Shown here: in pieces, positions 50,426 through 59,586 of the stretch
Layout: the number at the start of each line of letters is the position of its first letter
Numbering within the stretch: the first letter of the stretch is position 1
Source: Chryseobacterium sp. ISL-80
Lineage (GTDB): Bacteria > Bacillota > Bacilli > Bacillales > Cytobacillaceae
DNA: 64,000 bases
Direction of reading: 5' to 3'
Assembly: GCA_018613055.1 (NCBI GenBank)
Contig: JAGGQZ010000001.1
Location: forward strand, 90,348 to 154,347
Made by a program: the position numbers and the translations under genes
Notes under the pieces: model-generated
Told to the model about the DNA's origin: nothing
The model's input: only the letters and a program-made list of their open reading frames with translations
Database searches by the model: none

Positions 50426-52096
50426 GTGTCTATTAATGTTCTAGACGGAAAACGTTTTGCGGAGATGGTGATTCAGGGTGCCAACCATTTGGCGGCGAAT
50501 GCCAAGTATGTCGACGCGTTGAACGTCTTCCCTGTTCCTGATGGTGATACGGGAACAAATATGAATTTATCCATGACTTCCGGAGCTAAGGAAGTAAAGA
50601 ACAATGTGCAGGAACATATCGGGAAGGTAGGTTCCGCGCTTGCTAAAGGTTTGCTTATGGGAGCGAGGGGGAACTCAGGAGTCATCCTTTCCCAATTGTT
50701 CCGCGGATTTGCGAAAGCAATTGAAACAAAGCCGACTGTTACATCTGTTGAATTTGCAGCTGCGTTAAACGCTGGTGTGGAGACTGCTTACAAAGCAGTT
50801 ATGAAGCCGGTTGAGGGAACGATTTTAACAGTGGCCAAAGATGCTGCAAGGCATGCTGTTGCAGTCGCACCAAACCACGACAGCATTGACGGACTTATGG
50901 AAGAGGTTCTTAAAGAAGCGAAAGCGTCATTGAATCGCACACCAGATTTGCTGCCGGTCCTGAAGGAAGTAGGAGTAGTAGACAGTGGCGGACAAGGACT
51001 TGTTTTCGTTTATGAAGGCTTTCTTGCAGAATTGAAGGGCGAAAAGCTTCCTGACTCCCCATCTGCCATGCCAAACATGACTGAGCTTGTAAGCGCCGAG
51101 CACCATAAGAGTGTCCAGAGCCACATGAATACGGAGGACATCGAATTCGGCTATTGTACTGAATTCATGGTCAGGCTTGAAGGGAAAGAGGCATTCTCTG
51201 AGGAGAATTTCCGTCAGGACTTGAGCAAATATGGAGATTCTCTTCTTGTCATTTCCGACGAAGAGGTCGTAAAAGTACATATCCACTCAGAACAGCCTGG
51301 CGATGTTTTGTCTTATGGACAAAAATACGGAAGCCTCATCAATATGAAAATCGAAAATATGCGTCAGCAGCATACGGATATTGTCGGTGAATCGACAACA
51401 CCGTTGCGCACACAGACTAATGAACCAAAGAAAGAAAAGCAGGAATACGGAATCGTCGCTGTCTCGATGGGTTCCGGCATTGCCGAACTTTTCCGCAGCA
51501 TTGGTGCTAATGCCGTGATCGAAGGCGGGCAGACGATGAATCCGAGCACCGAGGATATCATCAAGGCTGTCAAAGAGGTAAACGCACGAAAGGTCATCAT
51601 CCTGCCGAACAATAAAAACATCATCATGGCTGCAGAACAGGCAGCTGAGGTAGCGGAGGAAGAAGTGGTAGTCATCCCTTCAAAAACTGTGCCTCAGGGA
51701 ATGACAGCATTGCTCTCATTCAATCCATCAGCCGATCCTGCCGCAAATAAAGATGCGATGTCAGAAGCGATGCAGCATGTGAAAACGGGTCAACTGACAT
51801 ATGCAGTGCGTGACACCAGCATCGATGGACTTGAAATCTCAACCGGAGATTTCATGGGCCTGGCAGATGGAAAAATTGTCTTGAAAGATCGGGATAAAGT
51901 TAAAGCAGCAAAGGACCTGCTGGACCAGATGCTCGATGAAGACACTGAAATCCTGACCATCCTTAAAGGGGAAGACGCTTCAGATGAAGATGTTGATTCC
52001 ATCGTTGAGTTTGTTGAGGGTAAATATGGAGATGTTGAGATAGAAGTCCATAATGGAGAACAGCCATTATACGCCTTCATCTTCGCAATTGAATAA
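50426..52096 (+). CDS. yloV: fatty acid kinase catalytic subunit, FakA-like (YloV)
   Basis: The 556-residue protein has an N-terminal DAK2 (Dha kinase L-type) ATP-binding domain. It has the magnesium motif VPDGDTGTNM (38-47) and the nucleotide loop GARGNSGVILSQLFRG (about 75-90). A middle domain and a C-terminal domain of the DegV-partner type follow. In S. aureus FakA phosphorylates fatty acids presented by FakB/DegV proteins and feeds them to PlsX, which is encoded 3 kb downstream here. The GTG start at 50426 follows GAGGAGG. No FakB gene is in the window. Confidence 0.9.
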   Translation: MSINVLDGKRFAEMVIQGANHLAANAKYVDALNVFPVPDGDTGTNMNLSMTSGAKEVKNNVQEHIGKVGSALAKGLLMGARGNSGVILSQLFRGFAKAIETKPTVTSVEFAAALNAGVETAYKAVMKPVEGTILTVAKDAARHAVAVAPNHDSIDGLMEEVLKEAKASLNRTPDLLPVLKEVGVVDSGGQGLVFVYEGFLAELKGEKLPDSPSAMPNMTELVSAEHHKSVQSHMNTEDIEFGYCTEFMVRLEGKEAFSEENFRQDLSKYGDSLLVISDEEVVKVHIHSEQPGDVLSYGQKYGSLINMKIENMRQQHTDIVGESTTPLRTQTNEPKKEKQEYGIVAVSMGSGIAELFRSIGANAVIEGGQTMNPSTEDIIKAVKEVNARKVIILPNNKNIIMAAEQAAEVAEEEVVVIPSKTVPQGMTALLSFNPSADPAANKDAMSEAMQHVKTGQLTYAVRDTSIDGLEISTGDFMGLADGKIVLKDRDKVKAAKDLLDQMLDEDTEILTILKGEDASDEDVDSIVEFVEGKYGDVEIEVHNGEQPLYAFIFAIE

Positions 52097-52155
52097 ATAA
52101 TTCCGGTTTCGGAGAATCTCCGGCTGGACAAATAAAATTGCAATATGATACTAAG

Positions 52156-52190
52156 AAATAGAAGGGGATTCCCCTTCTATTTCGTTTTGT
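52156..52190 (+). terminator. hairpin downstream of yloV
   Basis: A perfect 12-bp stem, AAATAGAAGGGG (52156-52167) / CCCCTTCTATTT (52171-52182), has an ATT loop followed by CGTTTTGT. The T-run is short and broken, so termination may be partial. Confidence 0.65.
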
Positions 52191-52322
52191 ATACAAAAGG
52201 ATTATCATATCTGAAAAGTAAACGTAAGAACAGCTGTATGAACTGAATACAGGGTGGTTGGACAAAAAGGAACTTTGCATTGTCATTCTGATCTCCAATT
52301 AAATCAAAATAACATCAGTACT

Positions 52323-52406
52323 CCAGAAACAGCGTAAGGAGGGGGAGCGGCAGCACCGATTGGCCGGGAGCTGGAGGCCAAGAGTTTCGGCACACCGCTT
52401 GAATAA
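52323..52406 (+). pseudogene. possible 3' remnant of sdaAA (L-serine dehydratase alpha subunit)
   Basis: In the frame ending at TAA 52404-52406, the sequence reads PETA-stop-GGGAAAPIGRELEAKSFGTPLE. The pattern (R)ETA-x-GGLAATPTGR-x-E-x-K-IFG is what I expect at the C terminus of the serine dehydratase alpha chain. In B. subtilis sdaAB-sdaAA lie exactly here, between yloV and recG. An internal TAA (52335-52337) and unrelated sequence upstream mean that only this tail could survive. The match is from memory and short, so it is tentative. The rest of the 52097-52407 gap holds only the yloV hairpin and no other gene I can see. Confidence 0.4.
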
Positions 52407-52407
52407 T

Positions 52408-54456
52408 GTGAATGAACAACTAAAGCAACCAGTAACAGCAATAAAAGGGATCGGCAATGAAATGGCGGAGACTCTGGCGGATATGCACATCAGGACTGTC
52501 GGTGATCTGCTCGAATACTTCCCATATCGTTATGAAGATTATCGGCTTAAAGATCTGGCAGAAGTAAAGCATGACGAAAGAGTCACGGTGGAGGGCAAGG
52601 TACACAGCGAGCCTGCACTCGTCTATTACGGACGGAAAAAGAATCGACTTACCGTCAGGCTGCTAGTAGGCCGTTACTTAATCATTGTCACTTTCTTTAA
52701 CCAGCCTTATTTAAAACAAAAAATATCCCTCGGAGAGACGATTACTGTCACGGGGAAATGGGATCAGCACAGACAGACGATCACTGCCAGTCAAATGTCA
52801 TTGGGAGAGCAAGCTCAAAGCCAGGATTTTGAACCGGTTTATGCGGTGAAAGGAAAAATGACCGTAAAAACGATCAGAAGGCTGATCAAGCAGGCTTTTT
52901 CCCAGTTCGGACATGAAATAGACGAGATATTGCCGGCAGAGCTTTTGCAAAAATATAAGCTGCTGAACCGCAGGGATGCGTTACGAATCATGCACCTTCC
53001 TTCAGGTTCTGACGAGATGAAGCAGGCGAGAAGAAGATTTGTGTACGAGGAGTTTCTGTTATTCCAGCTTAAAATGCAGTCTTTGCGGAAATTGGAACGT
53101 GAACAGAGTCCAGGTATTGCGTTTGCCTATGAATTGGACAAGCTGAAGCAATTCATCGGCGGGCTTCCATTCCCGCTAACCGGAGCCCAAAAACGGGTAG
53201 TCAATGAGATCCTCGGTGACATGAAATCGCCTTACCGTATGAACCGCCTCCTACAAGGTGATGTCGGTTCAGGTAAAACGGTGGTCGCAGCGATTGCCCT
53301 TTATGCCGCAAAGACAGCTGGCTATCAAGGAGCATTGATGGTCCCAACGGAAATACTGGCCGAACAACACTCGCAGTCCCTGACACAGTTGCTTGAGCCA
53401 TTCGGTGTAAAAGCGGCTCTGCTGACAAGCTCGGTAAAGGGGAAGCGCCGAAGAGAGATGCTCGAGCAGCTAAAGCAGGGTGACGTTGATGTCTTGATCG
53501 GGACGCATGCTTTGATCCAGGATGAAGTCGACTTCCAGAGCCTTGGTCTCGTCATCACAGATGAACAACATCGATTTGGGGTTGAACAAAGGCGGGTTCT
53601 TAGGGAGAAGGGTGAAAATCCGGATGTCCTGTTCATGACAGCAACACCTATCCCGAGGACATTGGCAATCACGGTCTTTGGTGAAATGGATGTCTCGGTG
53701 ATCGATGAAATGCCGGCGGGTCGCAAGACGATCGAAACGTATTGGGCCAAGCACGAGATGCTTGAACGGGTGCTTGCTTTCATGGAAAAGGAACTGGCAA
53801 AAGGAAGGCAGGCCTATGTGATATGCCCATTGATCGAGGAGTCAGATAAGCTTGATGTCCAGAATGCGATCGATGTCCACAGCACCTTGAGTTTCTATTT
53901 TAAGGGAAGATTTCAGGTTGGCTTGATGCATGGACGTCTCCATTCCGATGAAAAAGACCAGGTGATGAAGGCCTTCAGTGAAAATGAAGTGCAAGTGCTC
54001 GTATCCACTACCGTCGTGGAAGTTGGAGTGAATGTCCCGAACGCGACGGTGATGCTCATATATGATGCCGAAAGATTTGGTCTGTCACAGCTCCACCAGC
54101 TTAGAGGCAGGGTTGGCCGTGGCAGTGACCAATCATATTGCATTTTGCTCGCCGATCCGAAAAGCGAAGTCGGGAAAGAGCGCATGAAAATCATGTCAGA
54201 AACCAATGATGGTTTTGTTCTTAGTGAGAAGGATCTGGAGCTGCGCGGTCCTGGAGATTTCTTCGGAAAAAAACAAAGCGGTCTGCCAGAATTCAAAGTG
54301 GCGGATATGGTCCATGACTACCGAGCTTTGGAAACAGCGAGGAATGATGCATCCTTGCTGGTGCAGTCAGGAGCTTTCTGGCAAAGCGAAAAATATCGTT
54401 TATTGCGAGAGTATCTCGCAGAGTCCGGTGCGCTGGCAAATGAAAAACTGGATTGA
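52408..54456 (+). CDS. recG: ATP-dependent DNA helicase RecG
   Basis: RecG remodels stalled forks and branch-migrates Holliday junctions. From the GTG at 52408 the protein is 682 residues, the same as B. subtilis RecG. It has an N-terminal wedge/OB domain (to about 210), Walker A GDVGSGKT (about 285-292), DEQH near 386, the TATPIPRT motif and the C-terminal QLRGRVGRG. The start is uncertain: neither the GTG nor the alternative TTG at 52360 has a well-placed ribosome-binding site, and AAGGAGGGGG (52336-52345) is too far from both. Confidence 0.92.
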   Translation: MNEQLKQPVTAIKGIGNEMAETLADMHIRTVGDLLEYFPYRYEDYRLKDLAEVKHDERVTVEGKVHSEPALVYYGRKKNRLTVRLLVGRYLIIVTFFNQPYLKQKISLGETITVTGKWDQHRQTITASQMSLGEQAQSQDFEPVYAVKGKMTVKTIRRLIKQAFSQFGHEIDEILPAELLQKYKLLNRRDALRIMHLPSGSDEMKQARRRFVYEEFLLFQLKMQSLRKLEREQSPGIAFAYELDKLKQFIGGLPFPLTGAQKRVVNEILGDMKSPYRMNRLLQGDVGSGKTVVAAIALYAAKTAGYQGALMVPTEILAEQHSQSLTQLLEPFGVKAALLTSSVKGKRRREMLEQLKQGDVDVLIGTHALIQDEVDFQSLGLVITDEQHRFGVEQRRVLREKGENPDVLFMTATPIPRTLAITVFGEMDVSVIDEMPAGRKTIETYWAKHEMLERVLAFMEKELAKGRQAYVICPLIEESDKLDVQNAIDVHSTLSFYFKGRFQVGLMHGRLHSDEKDQVMKAFSENEVQVLVSTTVVEVGVNVPNATVMLIYDAERFGLSQLHQLRGRVGRGSDQSYCILLADPKSEVGKERMKIMSETNDGFVLSEKDLELRGPGDFFGKKQSGLPEFKVADMVHDYRALETARNDASLLVQSGAFWQSEKYRLLREYLAESGALANEKLD

Positions 54457-54495
54457 CCCAATTCAATCTACTTATTTTTAGAAGAATGATAGAGC

Positions 54496-54523
54496 GGAAG
54501 CAGTCATCTGCTTCCTTTTTTTA
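54496..54523 (+). terminator. intrinsic terminator of recG
   Basis: A perfect 8-bp stem, GGAAGCAG (54496-54503) / CTGCTTCC (54508-54515), with TCAT loop is followed by TTTTTTT. Confidence 0.88.
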
Positions 54524-54556
54524 TAGGTTAAGAAAGTATAAAATTCACTTCGAGAA

Positions 54557-54677
54557 TTGTCCAGCTCCAGCGCCTAGCCCCTCGAGACGTTTCGGTCCGC
54601 CCAATAAAGTCAAAGAACGACTTCACCGGTCGGCCCTCCAACGCTTGTCAGGGCTGACCAAGGCGCTTACGCTTTTC
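54557..54677 (+). repeat. intergenic repeat family, copy 3 (short form)
   Basis: This 121-bp element has the same ends as copy 1 (TTGTCCAGCTCCAGCGCC ... AGGCGCTTACGCTTTTC) and the same GAAGTC-like/GACTTC centre. It lacks the 116-bp module: the sequence passes from GAGACGTTT straight to CGGTCC. It sits between the recG terminator and the fapR promoter, whose -35 begins 19 bp after its end. Confidence 0.85.
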
Positions 54678-54695
54678 TGATAAAAATATTTCTTC

Positions 54696-54724
54696 TTGCA
54701 ATCTTTTTTTATAATATATATACT
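54696..54724 (+). promoter_or_regulatory. sigma-A promoter of the fapR operon
   Basis: TTGCAA (54696-54701), a 17-bp spacer and TATACT (54719-54724). The FapR operator lies four bases downstream, over the transcription start. Confidence 0.75.
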
Positions 54725-54727
54725 ACT

Positions 54728-54746
54728 ATTAGTACCTAGTCTTAAT
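54728..54746 (+). promoter_or_regulatory. FapR operator
   Basis: ATTAGTACCTAGTCTTAAT matches the FapR box known from B. subtilis fatty acid genes. Position over the start site of fapR means that FapR represses its own operon, with malonyl-CoA as the releasing signal. Confidence 0.85.
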
Positions 54747-54766
54747 AGCTCGGGCGGTGTTTTTAA

Positions 54767-55336
54767 ATGAAACGCAATAAAAAAGAACGGCAGTCACTGC
54801 TGACTGATACGATAAAAGATAACCCATTCATAACAGATGAAGAGCTGGCCGAAAAATTTGCTGTCAGCATCCAGACGATAAGACTGGACAGACTCGAATT
54901 GTCTATTCCTGAACTTAGGGAGAGAATTAAGAACGTTGCTGAAAAACGTTTTGAAGACGAAGTCCGTTCATTGCCGCTGGAAGAAGTAATTGGAGAAATC
55001 ATAGATATTGAACTTGACCAGAGTGCAATTTCCATACTTGATATAAAAAGAGAACATGTTTTCAAACGAAATAAAATCGCCAGAGGACACCACTTGTTTG
55101 CACAGGCGAATTCATTGGCGGTTGCTGTGATCAATGATGAGCTGGCGCTGACCGCAAAATCGAATATCCAGTTTACCAGATCGGTAAAAGAAGGTGAACG
55201 GGTCATCGCCAAAGCGAGGGTCACAAAAATCGATAGTGATAATGGGCGGACAATCGTGGAAGTGATGAGTTACGTAAATAGTGAACTCGTCTTCAAAGGC
55301 GAATTTGAAATGTACAGATCAAATAATGAAAAGTAA
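54767..55336 (+). CDS. fapR: fatty acid and phospholipid biosynthesis repressor FapR
   Basis: FapR represses fatty acid genes and is released by malonyl-CoA. The 189-residue protein has an N-terminal DeoR-like helix-turn-helix (about 12-55, [21 protein letters not shown]). A linker helix and a C-terminal hotdog domain that binds the ligand follow (about 80-189). A FapR box lies over its own promoter. Next come plsX, fabD, fabG and acpP, known members of the regulon. Confidence 0.96.
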   Translation: MKRNKKERQSLLTDTIKDNPFITDEELAEKFAVSIQTIRLDRLELSIPELRERIKNVAEKRFEDEVRSLPLEEVIGEIIDIELDQSAISILDIKREHVFKRNKIARGHHLFAQANSLAVAVINDELALTAKSNIQFTRSVKEGERVIAKARVTKIDSDNGRTIVEVMSYVNSELVFKGEFEMYRSNNEK

Positions 55337-55349
55337 GGGATGAAAAGCG

Positions 55350-56348
55350 ATGAGGCTTGCAGTAGATGCGATGGGCGGAGACAATGCACCAAAAGAAATC
55401 GTCCTCGGAGCAATGAAAGCAGTAGAGAACTTCAAAGACATACATATCCTCCTTGTGGGTGACGAGAAAAAAATCAGGGAGCATTTGACGGCAGAAGAAA
55501 GAATTGAAATTCTACATACTGAAGAGGTCATCCTGGGAACAGACGAACCTGTAAGGGCTGTTCGCCGTAAAAAGACTGCATCTATGGTTCTGGCGGCACA
55601 GCAGGTAGCGGACGGAAAAGCCGACGCCTGCATTTCAGCAGGAAACACTGGAGCGCTGATGGCTGCAGGATTGTTTGTGATTGGCCGGATCGAAGGCATA
55701 GAACGGCCTGCGCTTGCTCCGACACTTCCGACGATTGGTGGAGAAGGCTTCCTGCTTCTGGATGTTGGCGCAAATGCTGACGCCAAGCCGGAGCATCTTG
55801 TCCAATATGCGATCATGGGCTCTATCTACAGTGAGAAAGCAAGGGGGATTGAGCGCCCGAGGGTTGGATTGCTGAATATCGGCACAGAAGAGAAGAAGGG
55901 CAATGAATTGGTAAGAAGCACTTTTGAATTGCTGAAAGACGCAGATATCAATTTTATCGGCAATGTCGAATCAAGAGACTTGCTGGATGGTGTGGCAGAT
56001 GTGGTCGTGGCGGACGGATTCACCGGCAATATGGTGCTGAAGACTATCGAAGGAACGGCTATGTCAGTATTTAAAATGCTGAAATCGGCCCTGACATCAA
56101 GCTTCAAGAGCAAGATGGCTGCCGCAGTTCTGAAGCCAGACCTTACACAATTGAAAAATAAGATGGATTACACAGAATACGGTGGTGCCGGATTGTTCGG
56201 ATTGAAAGCTCCGGTCATTAAGGCACACGGATCATCGGATGCGAATGCCGTTTTCAACTCAATCCGACAGGCCAGAGAAATGGTTGAAAATGATGTTTCA
56301 GGCACAATCAGGGCGGCAGTTGAAAAAAGAGAAGGCGTTAATCAGTAG
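55350..56348 (+). CDS. plsX: phosphate acyltransferase PlsX
   Basis: PlsX converts acyl-ACP to acyl phosphate for PlsY in phosphatidic acid synthesis. It also uses acyl phosphate from fatty acid kinase in the reverse direction. The 332-residue protein starts with the typical [17 protein letters not shown] and has [29 protein letters not shown] and [15 protein letters not shown]. It is located peripherally on the membrane. It begins 13 bp after fapR. Confidence 0.97.
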   Translation: MRLAVDAMGGDNAPKEIVLGAMKAVENFKDIHILLVGDEKKIREHLTAEERIEILHTEEVILGTDEPVRAVRRKKTASMVLAAQQVADGKADACISAGNTGALMAAGLFVIGRIEGIERPALAPTLPTIGGEGFLLLDVGANADAKPEHLVQYAIMGSIYSEKARGIERPRVGLLNIGTEEKKGNELVRSTFELLKDADINFIGNVESRDLLDGVADVVVADGFTGNMVLKTIEGTAMSVFKMLKSALTSSFKSKMAAAVLKPDLTQLKNKMDYTEYGGAGLFGLKAPVIKAHGSSDANAVFNSIRQAREMVENDVSGTIRAAVEKREGVNQ

Positions 56349-56387
56349 GATCAACTGGATAAAATAAACGATAAAGGGGAATCTTTC

Positions 56388-57335
56388 ATGGGGAAAATCG
56401 CGTTTTTATTTCCGGGCCAGGGGTCACAGACAGTTGGCATGGGGCAGGCACTTGCTGAATCCGAGCAAACAGTTTCCGAAACATTTAAAAAAGCGGATGA
56501 AGTCCTTGGGGAGTCACTGAGCAAATTGATATTCGAAGGTCCTCAGGAAAAGCTGACCCTCACGACAAATGCGCAGCCTGCACTGCTGACGACAAGCATT
56601 GCCGTCCTGAAATATTTCAGCCAGTTTGGAATCAAGCCGGACTTTACCGCAGGCCATAGCCTTGGCGAATATTCAGCACTTGTTGCATCGGAGGCGCTGT
56701 CCTTTGAGGATGCAGTGTACGCAGTCCGCCAGCGTGGTGAGTTCATGGAAGAAGCGGTGCCAAATGGAGAGGGCACAATGGCAGCCGTCCTTGGAATGGA
56801 TCGCGATAAACTTATGGATGTGACCGAGACCGTATCGGCAGGTGGCAATCCTGTTCAGTTGGCCAATTTAAATTGCCCGGGGCAAATTGTCATTTCAGGT
56901 TCCAAACTTGGAGTGGAAGAAGCGTCTGTAAAAGCCAAGGAAGCCGGAGCAAAACGGGTTATTCCTTTGGATGTGAGCGGGCCATTCCATTCTTCGCTAA
57001 TGAAGCCTGCAGCCGAAAGATTTGAAGCTGTACTGGACAATATTTCACTTAAGGAAGCCTCAACCCCTGTGATCGGCAATGTGACTGCTGAACCGATGAC
57101 AGAAGCATCTGAAATCAAAAAGAGATTGGTAGAGCAGCTATACTCTCCTGTACTATGGGAGGATTCTGTGACAAAGATGCTTGAACTCGGAGTTGATACT
57201 TTCGTAGAAATCGGACCTGGCAAGGTGTTATCCGGTCTTGTAAAAAAAGTGAACCGCTCTGCAAGGACATTCGCAATCTATGATGCGGAAACTTGTACTG
57301 CGGCCGTGGCAGCATTGAAGGAGGAAAAGGAATGA
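56388..57335 (+). CDS. fabD: malonyl CoA-ACP transacylase FabD
   Basis: FabD moves malonyl groups from CoA to acyl carrier protein. The 315-residue protein has FPGQGSQ at the N terminus, the nucleophile Ser91 in [10 protein letters not shown] and the catalytic His in [11 protein letters not shown] (near 204). The ribosome-binding site is AAAGGGGAA. It overlaps fabG by four bases (ATGA). Confidence 0.97.
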   Translation: MGKIAFLFPGQGSQTVGMGQALAESEQTVSETFKKADEVLGESLSKLIFEGPQEKLTLTTNAQPALLTTSIAVLKYFSQFGIKPDFTAGHSLGEYSALVASEALSFEDAVYAVRQRGEFMEEAVPNGEGTMAAVLGMDRDKLMDVTETVSAGGNPVQLANLNCPGQIVISGSKLGVEEASVKAKEAGAKRVIPLDVSGPFHSSLMKPAAERFEAVLDNISLKEASTPVIGNVTAEPMTEASEIKKRLVEQLYSPVLWEDSVTKMLELGVDTFVEIGPGKVLSGLVKKVNRSARTFAIYDAETCTAAVAALKEEKE

Positions 57336-58075
57336 GACTTGAAGGTAAAGTAGCGCTTGTAACAGGCGCATCACGTGGAATTGGCCGGGAAATCGCCTTT
57401 GAACTTGCCCGTGAAGGTGCCTCGGTTGCTGTCAATTATGCCGGCAGTGAAGCCAAAGCATTAGAAGTGGTTGATGGAATCAAAGCGATGGGCCGGGATG
57501 CTTTTGCCATCCAGGCGGATGTTTCCAGTTCTGATTCAGTGACAAGTATGGTAAAAGAAACAATCGAACATTTCGGGAAGCTTGACATACTTGTTAACAA
57601 TGCGGGTATTACAAAAGATAACCTGTTGATGAGAATGAAAGAATCCGAGTGGGATGATGTCATCAACATCAACCTTAAAGGTGTCTTCCTTTGCACGAAA
57701 GCTGTCACAAGGCAAATGATGAAGCAAAGAAGCGGAAGGATCATCAATATTTCATCGATCGTCGGTGTCAGCGGTAATCCGGGGCAAGCCAATTATGTCG
57801 CCGCAAAGTCCGGAGTGATCGGGCTGACAAAAACCTCTGCGAAAGAATTATCGTCAAGAGGAATCACTGTCAATGCCATTGCGCCAGGCTTTATCACGAC
57901 TGACATGACTGATAAACTGAATGAAGACGTCAAGGCGGAAATGCTGAAGCAAATACCATTGGCGCGTTTTGGAGAGCCAAAGGATATTGCCCGGACTGTT
58001 ATCTTCCTCGCTTCTGAAGACGGTGCTTATATGACAGGCCAAACCCTCCACGTCGATGGCGGCATGGTAATGTAG
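57332..58075 (+). CDS. fabG: 3-oxoacyl-ACP reductase FabG
   Basis: FabG reduces 3-ketoacyl-ACP with NADPH in each elongation cycle. The 247-residue short-chain dehydrogenase has TGASRGIG (11-18), NNAGIT, the catalytic Ser in INISSIVG (near 142), and Tyr155 and Lys159 in YVAAK. ATG at 57332 overlaps the fabD stop and follows GGAGGAAAAGG; the frame is open upstream inside fabD without meaning. Confidence 0.97.
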   Translation: MRLEGKVALVTGASRGIGREIAFELAREGASVAVNYAGSEAKALEVVDGIKAMGRDAFAIQADVSSSDSVTSMVKETIEHFGKLDILVNNAGITKDNLLMRMKESEWDDVININLKGVFLCTKAVTRQMMKQRSGRIINISSIVGVSGNPGQANYVAAKSGVIGLTKTSAKELSSRGITVNAIAPGFITTDMTDKLNEDVKAEMLKQIPLARFGEPKDIARTVIFLASEDGAYMTGQTLHVDGGMVM

Positions 58076-58118
58076 AAGCCTGCACACCTGAAAAAAGCCA
58101 GAACAAAATAAAAAGTGA

Positions 58119-58146
58119 TTGCAGCCATTTATTAATTATATAAAAT
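58119..58146 (+). promoter_or_regulatory. candidate promoter of acpP
   Basis: TTGCAG (58119-58124), a 16-bp spacer and TAAAAT (58141-58146). A TATAAT also occurs at 58151-58156 but has a poorer -35. A separate promoter would explain the high need for acyl carrier protein. Confidence 0.4.
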
Positions 58147-58179
58147 CATCTATAATGGCTTGAGGGGAGGTGAACGAGC

Positions 58180-58413
58180 ATGGCAGACGTTTTAGAACGC
58201 GTAACAAAAATTATTGTTGACCGTTTGGGAGTAGATGAATCTCAAGTAACTTTAGAAGCATCTTTTAAAGATGATCTAGGTGCTGATTCCCTTGATGTTG
58301 TTGAATTGGTTATGGAATTGGAAGACGAATTCAACATGGAAATTTCCGATGATGACGCTGAGAAAATCGGTACAGTTGGTGACGCTGTGAACTACATAAA
58401 TAGCCAAGTGTAA
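58180..58413 (+). CDS. acpP: acyl carrier protein
   Basis: This acidic 77-residue carrier holds growing acyl chains on a phosphopantetheine arm. The attachment residue is Ser37 in [10 protein letters not shown]. The ribosome-binding site GGGGAGGTGA is very strong. The gene is the last of the FapR-linked cluster and is followed by a hairpin. In SMC-containing bacilli it stands just before rnc-smc-ftsY. Confidence 0.98.
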   Translation: MADVLERVTKIIVDRLGVDESQVTLEASFKDDLGADSLDVVELVMELEDEFNMEISDDDAEKIGTVGDAVNYINSQV

Positions 58414-58430
58414 TTGTTCGATTTACTGAG

Positions 58431-58460
58431 AAGCTCCGTTTTTAAAAAACGGGGCTTTCT
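58431..58460 (+). terminator. intrinsic terminator of acpP
   Basis: AAGCTCCGTTTTT (from 58431) pairs with AAAAACGGGGCTT (to 58457), with one G-T pair and an A/T top that must partly open as the loop. TTCTTCTG follows. Confidence 0.7.
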
Positions 58461-58630
58461 TCTGTAAATAAAGCTCTTGGCTTTCTTCAGTATGGAATCT
58501 GCTGGAATCAAACCAAGTTTTTTTGCTTTATGGACATCATTTTTTGTAAACTGTTAGTAGTCTGTATGAATTGTGTAATCCGCAATTCATGTAAAATCAG
58601 CTTTAATTTATGAGCAAGGTGGAATTAATC

Positions 58631-59398
58631 ATGCGCAATAATGGCAGAGAAAGAGATAAGAAGAATATCCGCGCAAAGGACATGAAATTCAAAGAATTCC
58701 AGGATAGGATTGGAATTCATTTTGACAGTGACAAGCTATTGAAACAGGCTTTTACCCATTCATCCTATGTGAATGAGCATCGCAGGAAACCCCATGAGGA
58801 TAATGAGAGACTGGAATTCCTCGGGGACGCTGTGTTGGAACTGACTGTATCCCAATTTTTGTTTAAAAAATACCCGATGATGAGCGAGGGTGAATTGACA
58901 AAGCTGCGGGCAGCTGTCGTTTGTGAACCGTCGCTTGTGGCTTTTGCCAATGAGCTAGCCTTTGGCGAACTGGTGCTACTTGGCAAAGGTGAAGAAATGA
59001 CAGGCGGCAGGACAAGGCCTGCACTCCTGGCTGATGTTTTCGAAGCATTCATCGGTGCTTTGTACCTTGATAAAGGAATTGATACAGTCACAACATTTCT
59101 GGAAGAAATCGTATTTCCAAAAATCAATGCCGGTGCTTTTTCTCATGTGATGGATTTTAAGAGCCAGCTTCAGGAACTCGTCCAGCGCGATGCCGCAGGC
59201 TCGCTGGAATACAAGATCATGAAGGAGATTGGTCCAGCGCACAGCAGGGAATTCGAATCCCGTGTCTACCTGAATGGCCAAGAATTGGGTGCTGGTACTG
59301 GCCGCTCCAAGAAGGAAGCAGAGCAGCATGCTGCCCAGATGGCTCTTGAAAAGCTGAAGGCCCACATAGAGGCTGCCCCGGAACAGGACGAACAATAG
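58631..59398 (+). CDS. rnc: ribonuclease III
   Basis: RNase III cuts double-stranded RNA, including rRNA precursors. The 255-residue protein has the catalytic signature [13 protein letters not shown] (about 58-70) and [13 protein letters not shown] (near 133), then a C-terminal double-stranded RNA-binding domain (about 175-245, [14 protein letters not shown]). ATG at 58631 is chosen because AAGGTGGA lies seven bases before it; the in-frame ATG at 58610 has no ribosome-binding site. Confidence 0.96.
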   Translation: MRNNGRERDKKNIRAKDMKFKEFQDRIGIHFDSDKLLKQAFTHSSYVNEHRRKPHEDNERLEFLGDAVLELTVSQFLFKKYPMMSEGELTKLRAAVVCEPSLVAFANELAFGELVLLGKGEEMTGGRTRPALLADVFEAFIGALYLDKGIDTVTTFLEEIVFPKINAGAFSHVMDFKSQLQELVQRDAAGSLEYKIMKEIGPAHSREFESRVYLNGQELGAGTGRSKKEAEQHAAQMALEKLKAHIEAAPEQDEQ

Positions 59399-59403
59399 GA
59401 CAC

Positions 59404-59586
59404 AAGGCTGATGATAGAATCATTAATGATTTTCGCTATGAGAAAAGCCAGCTATAGAGCTTAGCCAGTTACACCCTGGATTGGCGTTCCTCAAGAAATT
59501 AGCGAAAAGCTTTGACTTGGAGCAGCTCGAGTCGCTTGTGCCTAATGACATCTCAGATAAAGTTAAACAGGAAAGGGAGAGCCATA
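59404..59586 (+). other. rnc-smc spacer with two adjoining protein-like frames
   Basis: One frame reads HKADDRIINDFRYEKSQL before a stop at 59455-59457. The next frame, open from 59442 after a TGA, reads EKPAIELSQLHPGLAFLKKL and continues 28 more codons up to the smc start. Joined by a one-base shift they would form a single 60-residue protein-like stretch directly after rnc. I do not recognise it. It may be a frameshifted small gene or chance. Confidence 0.22.
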
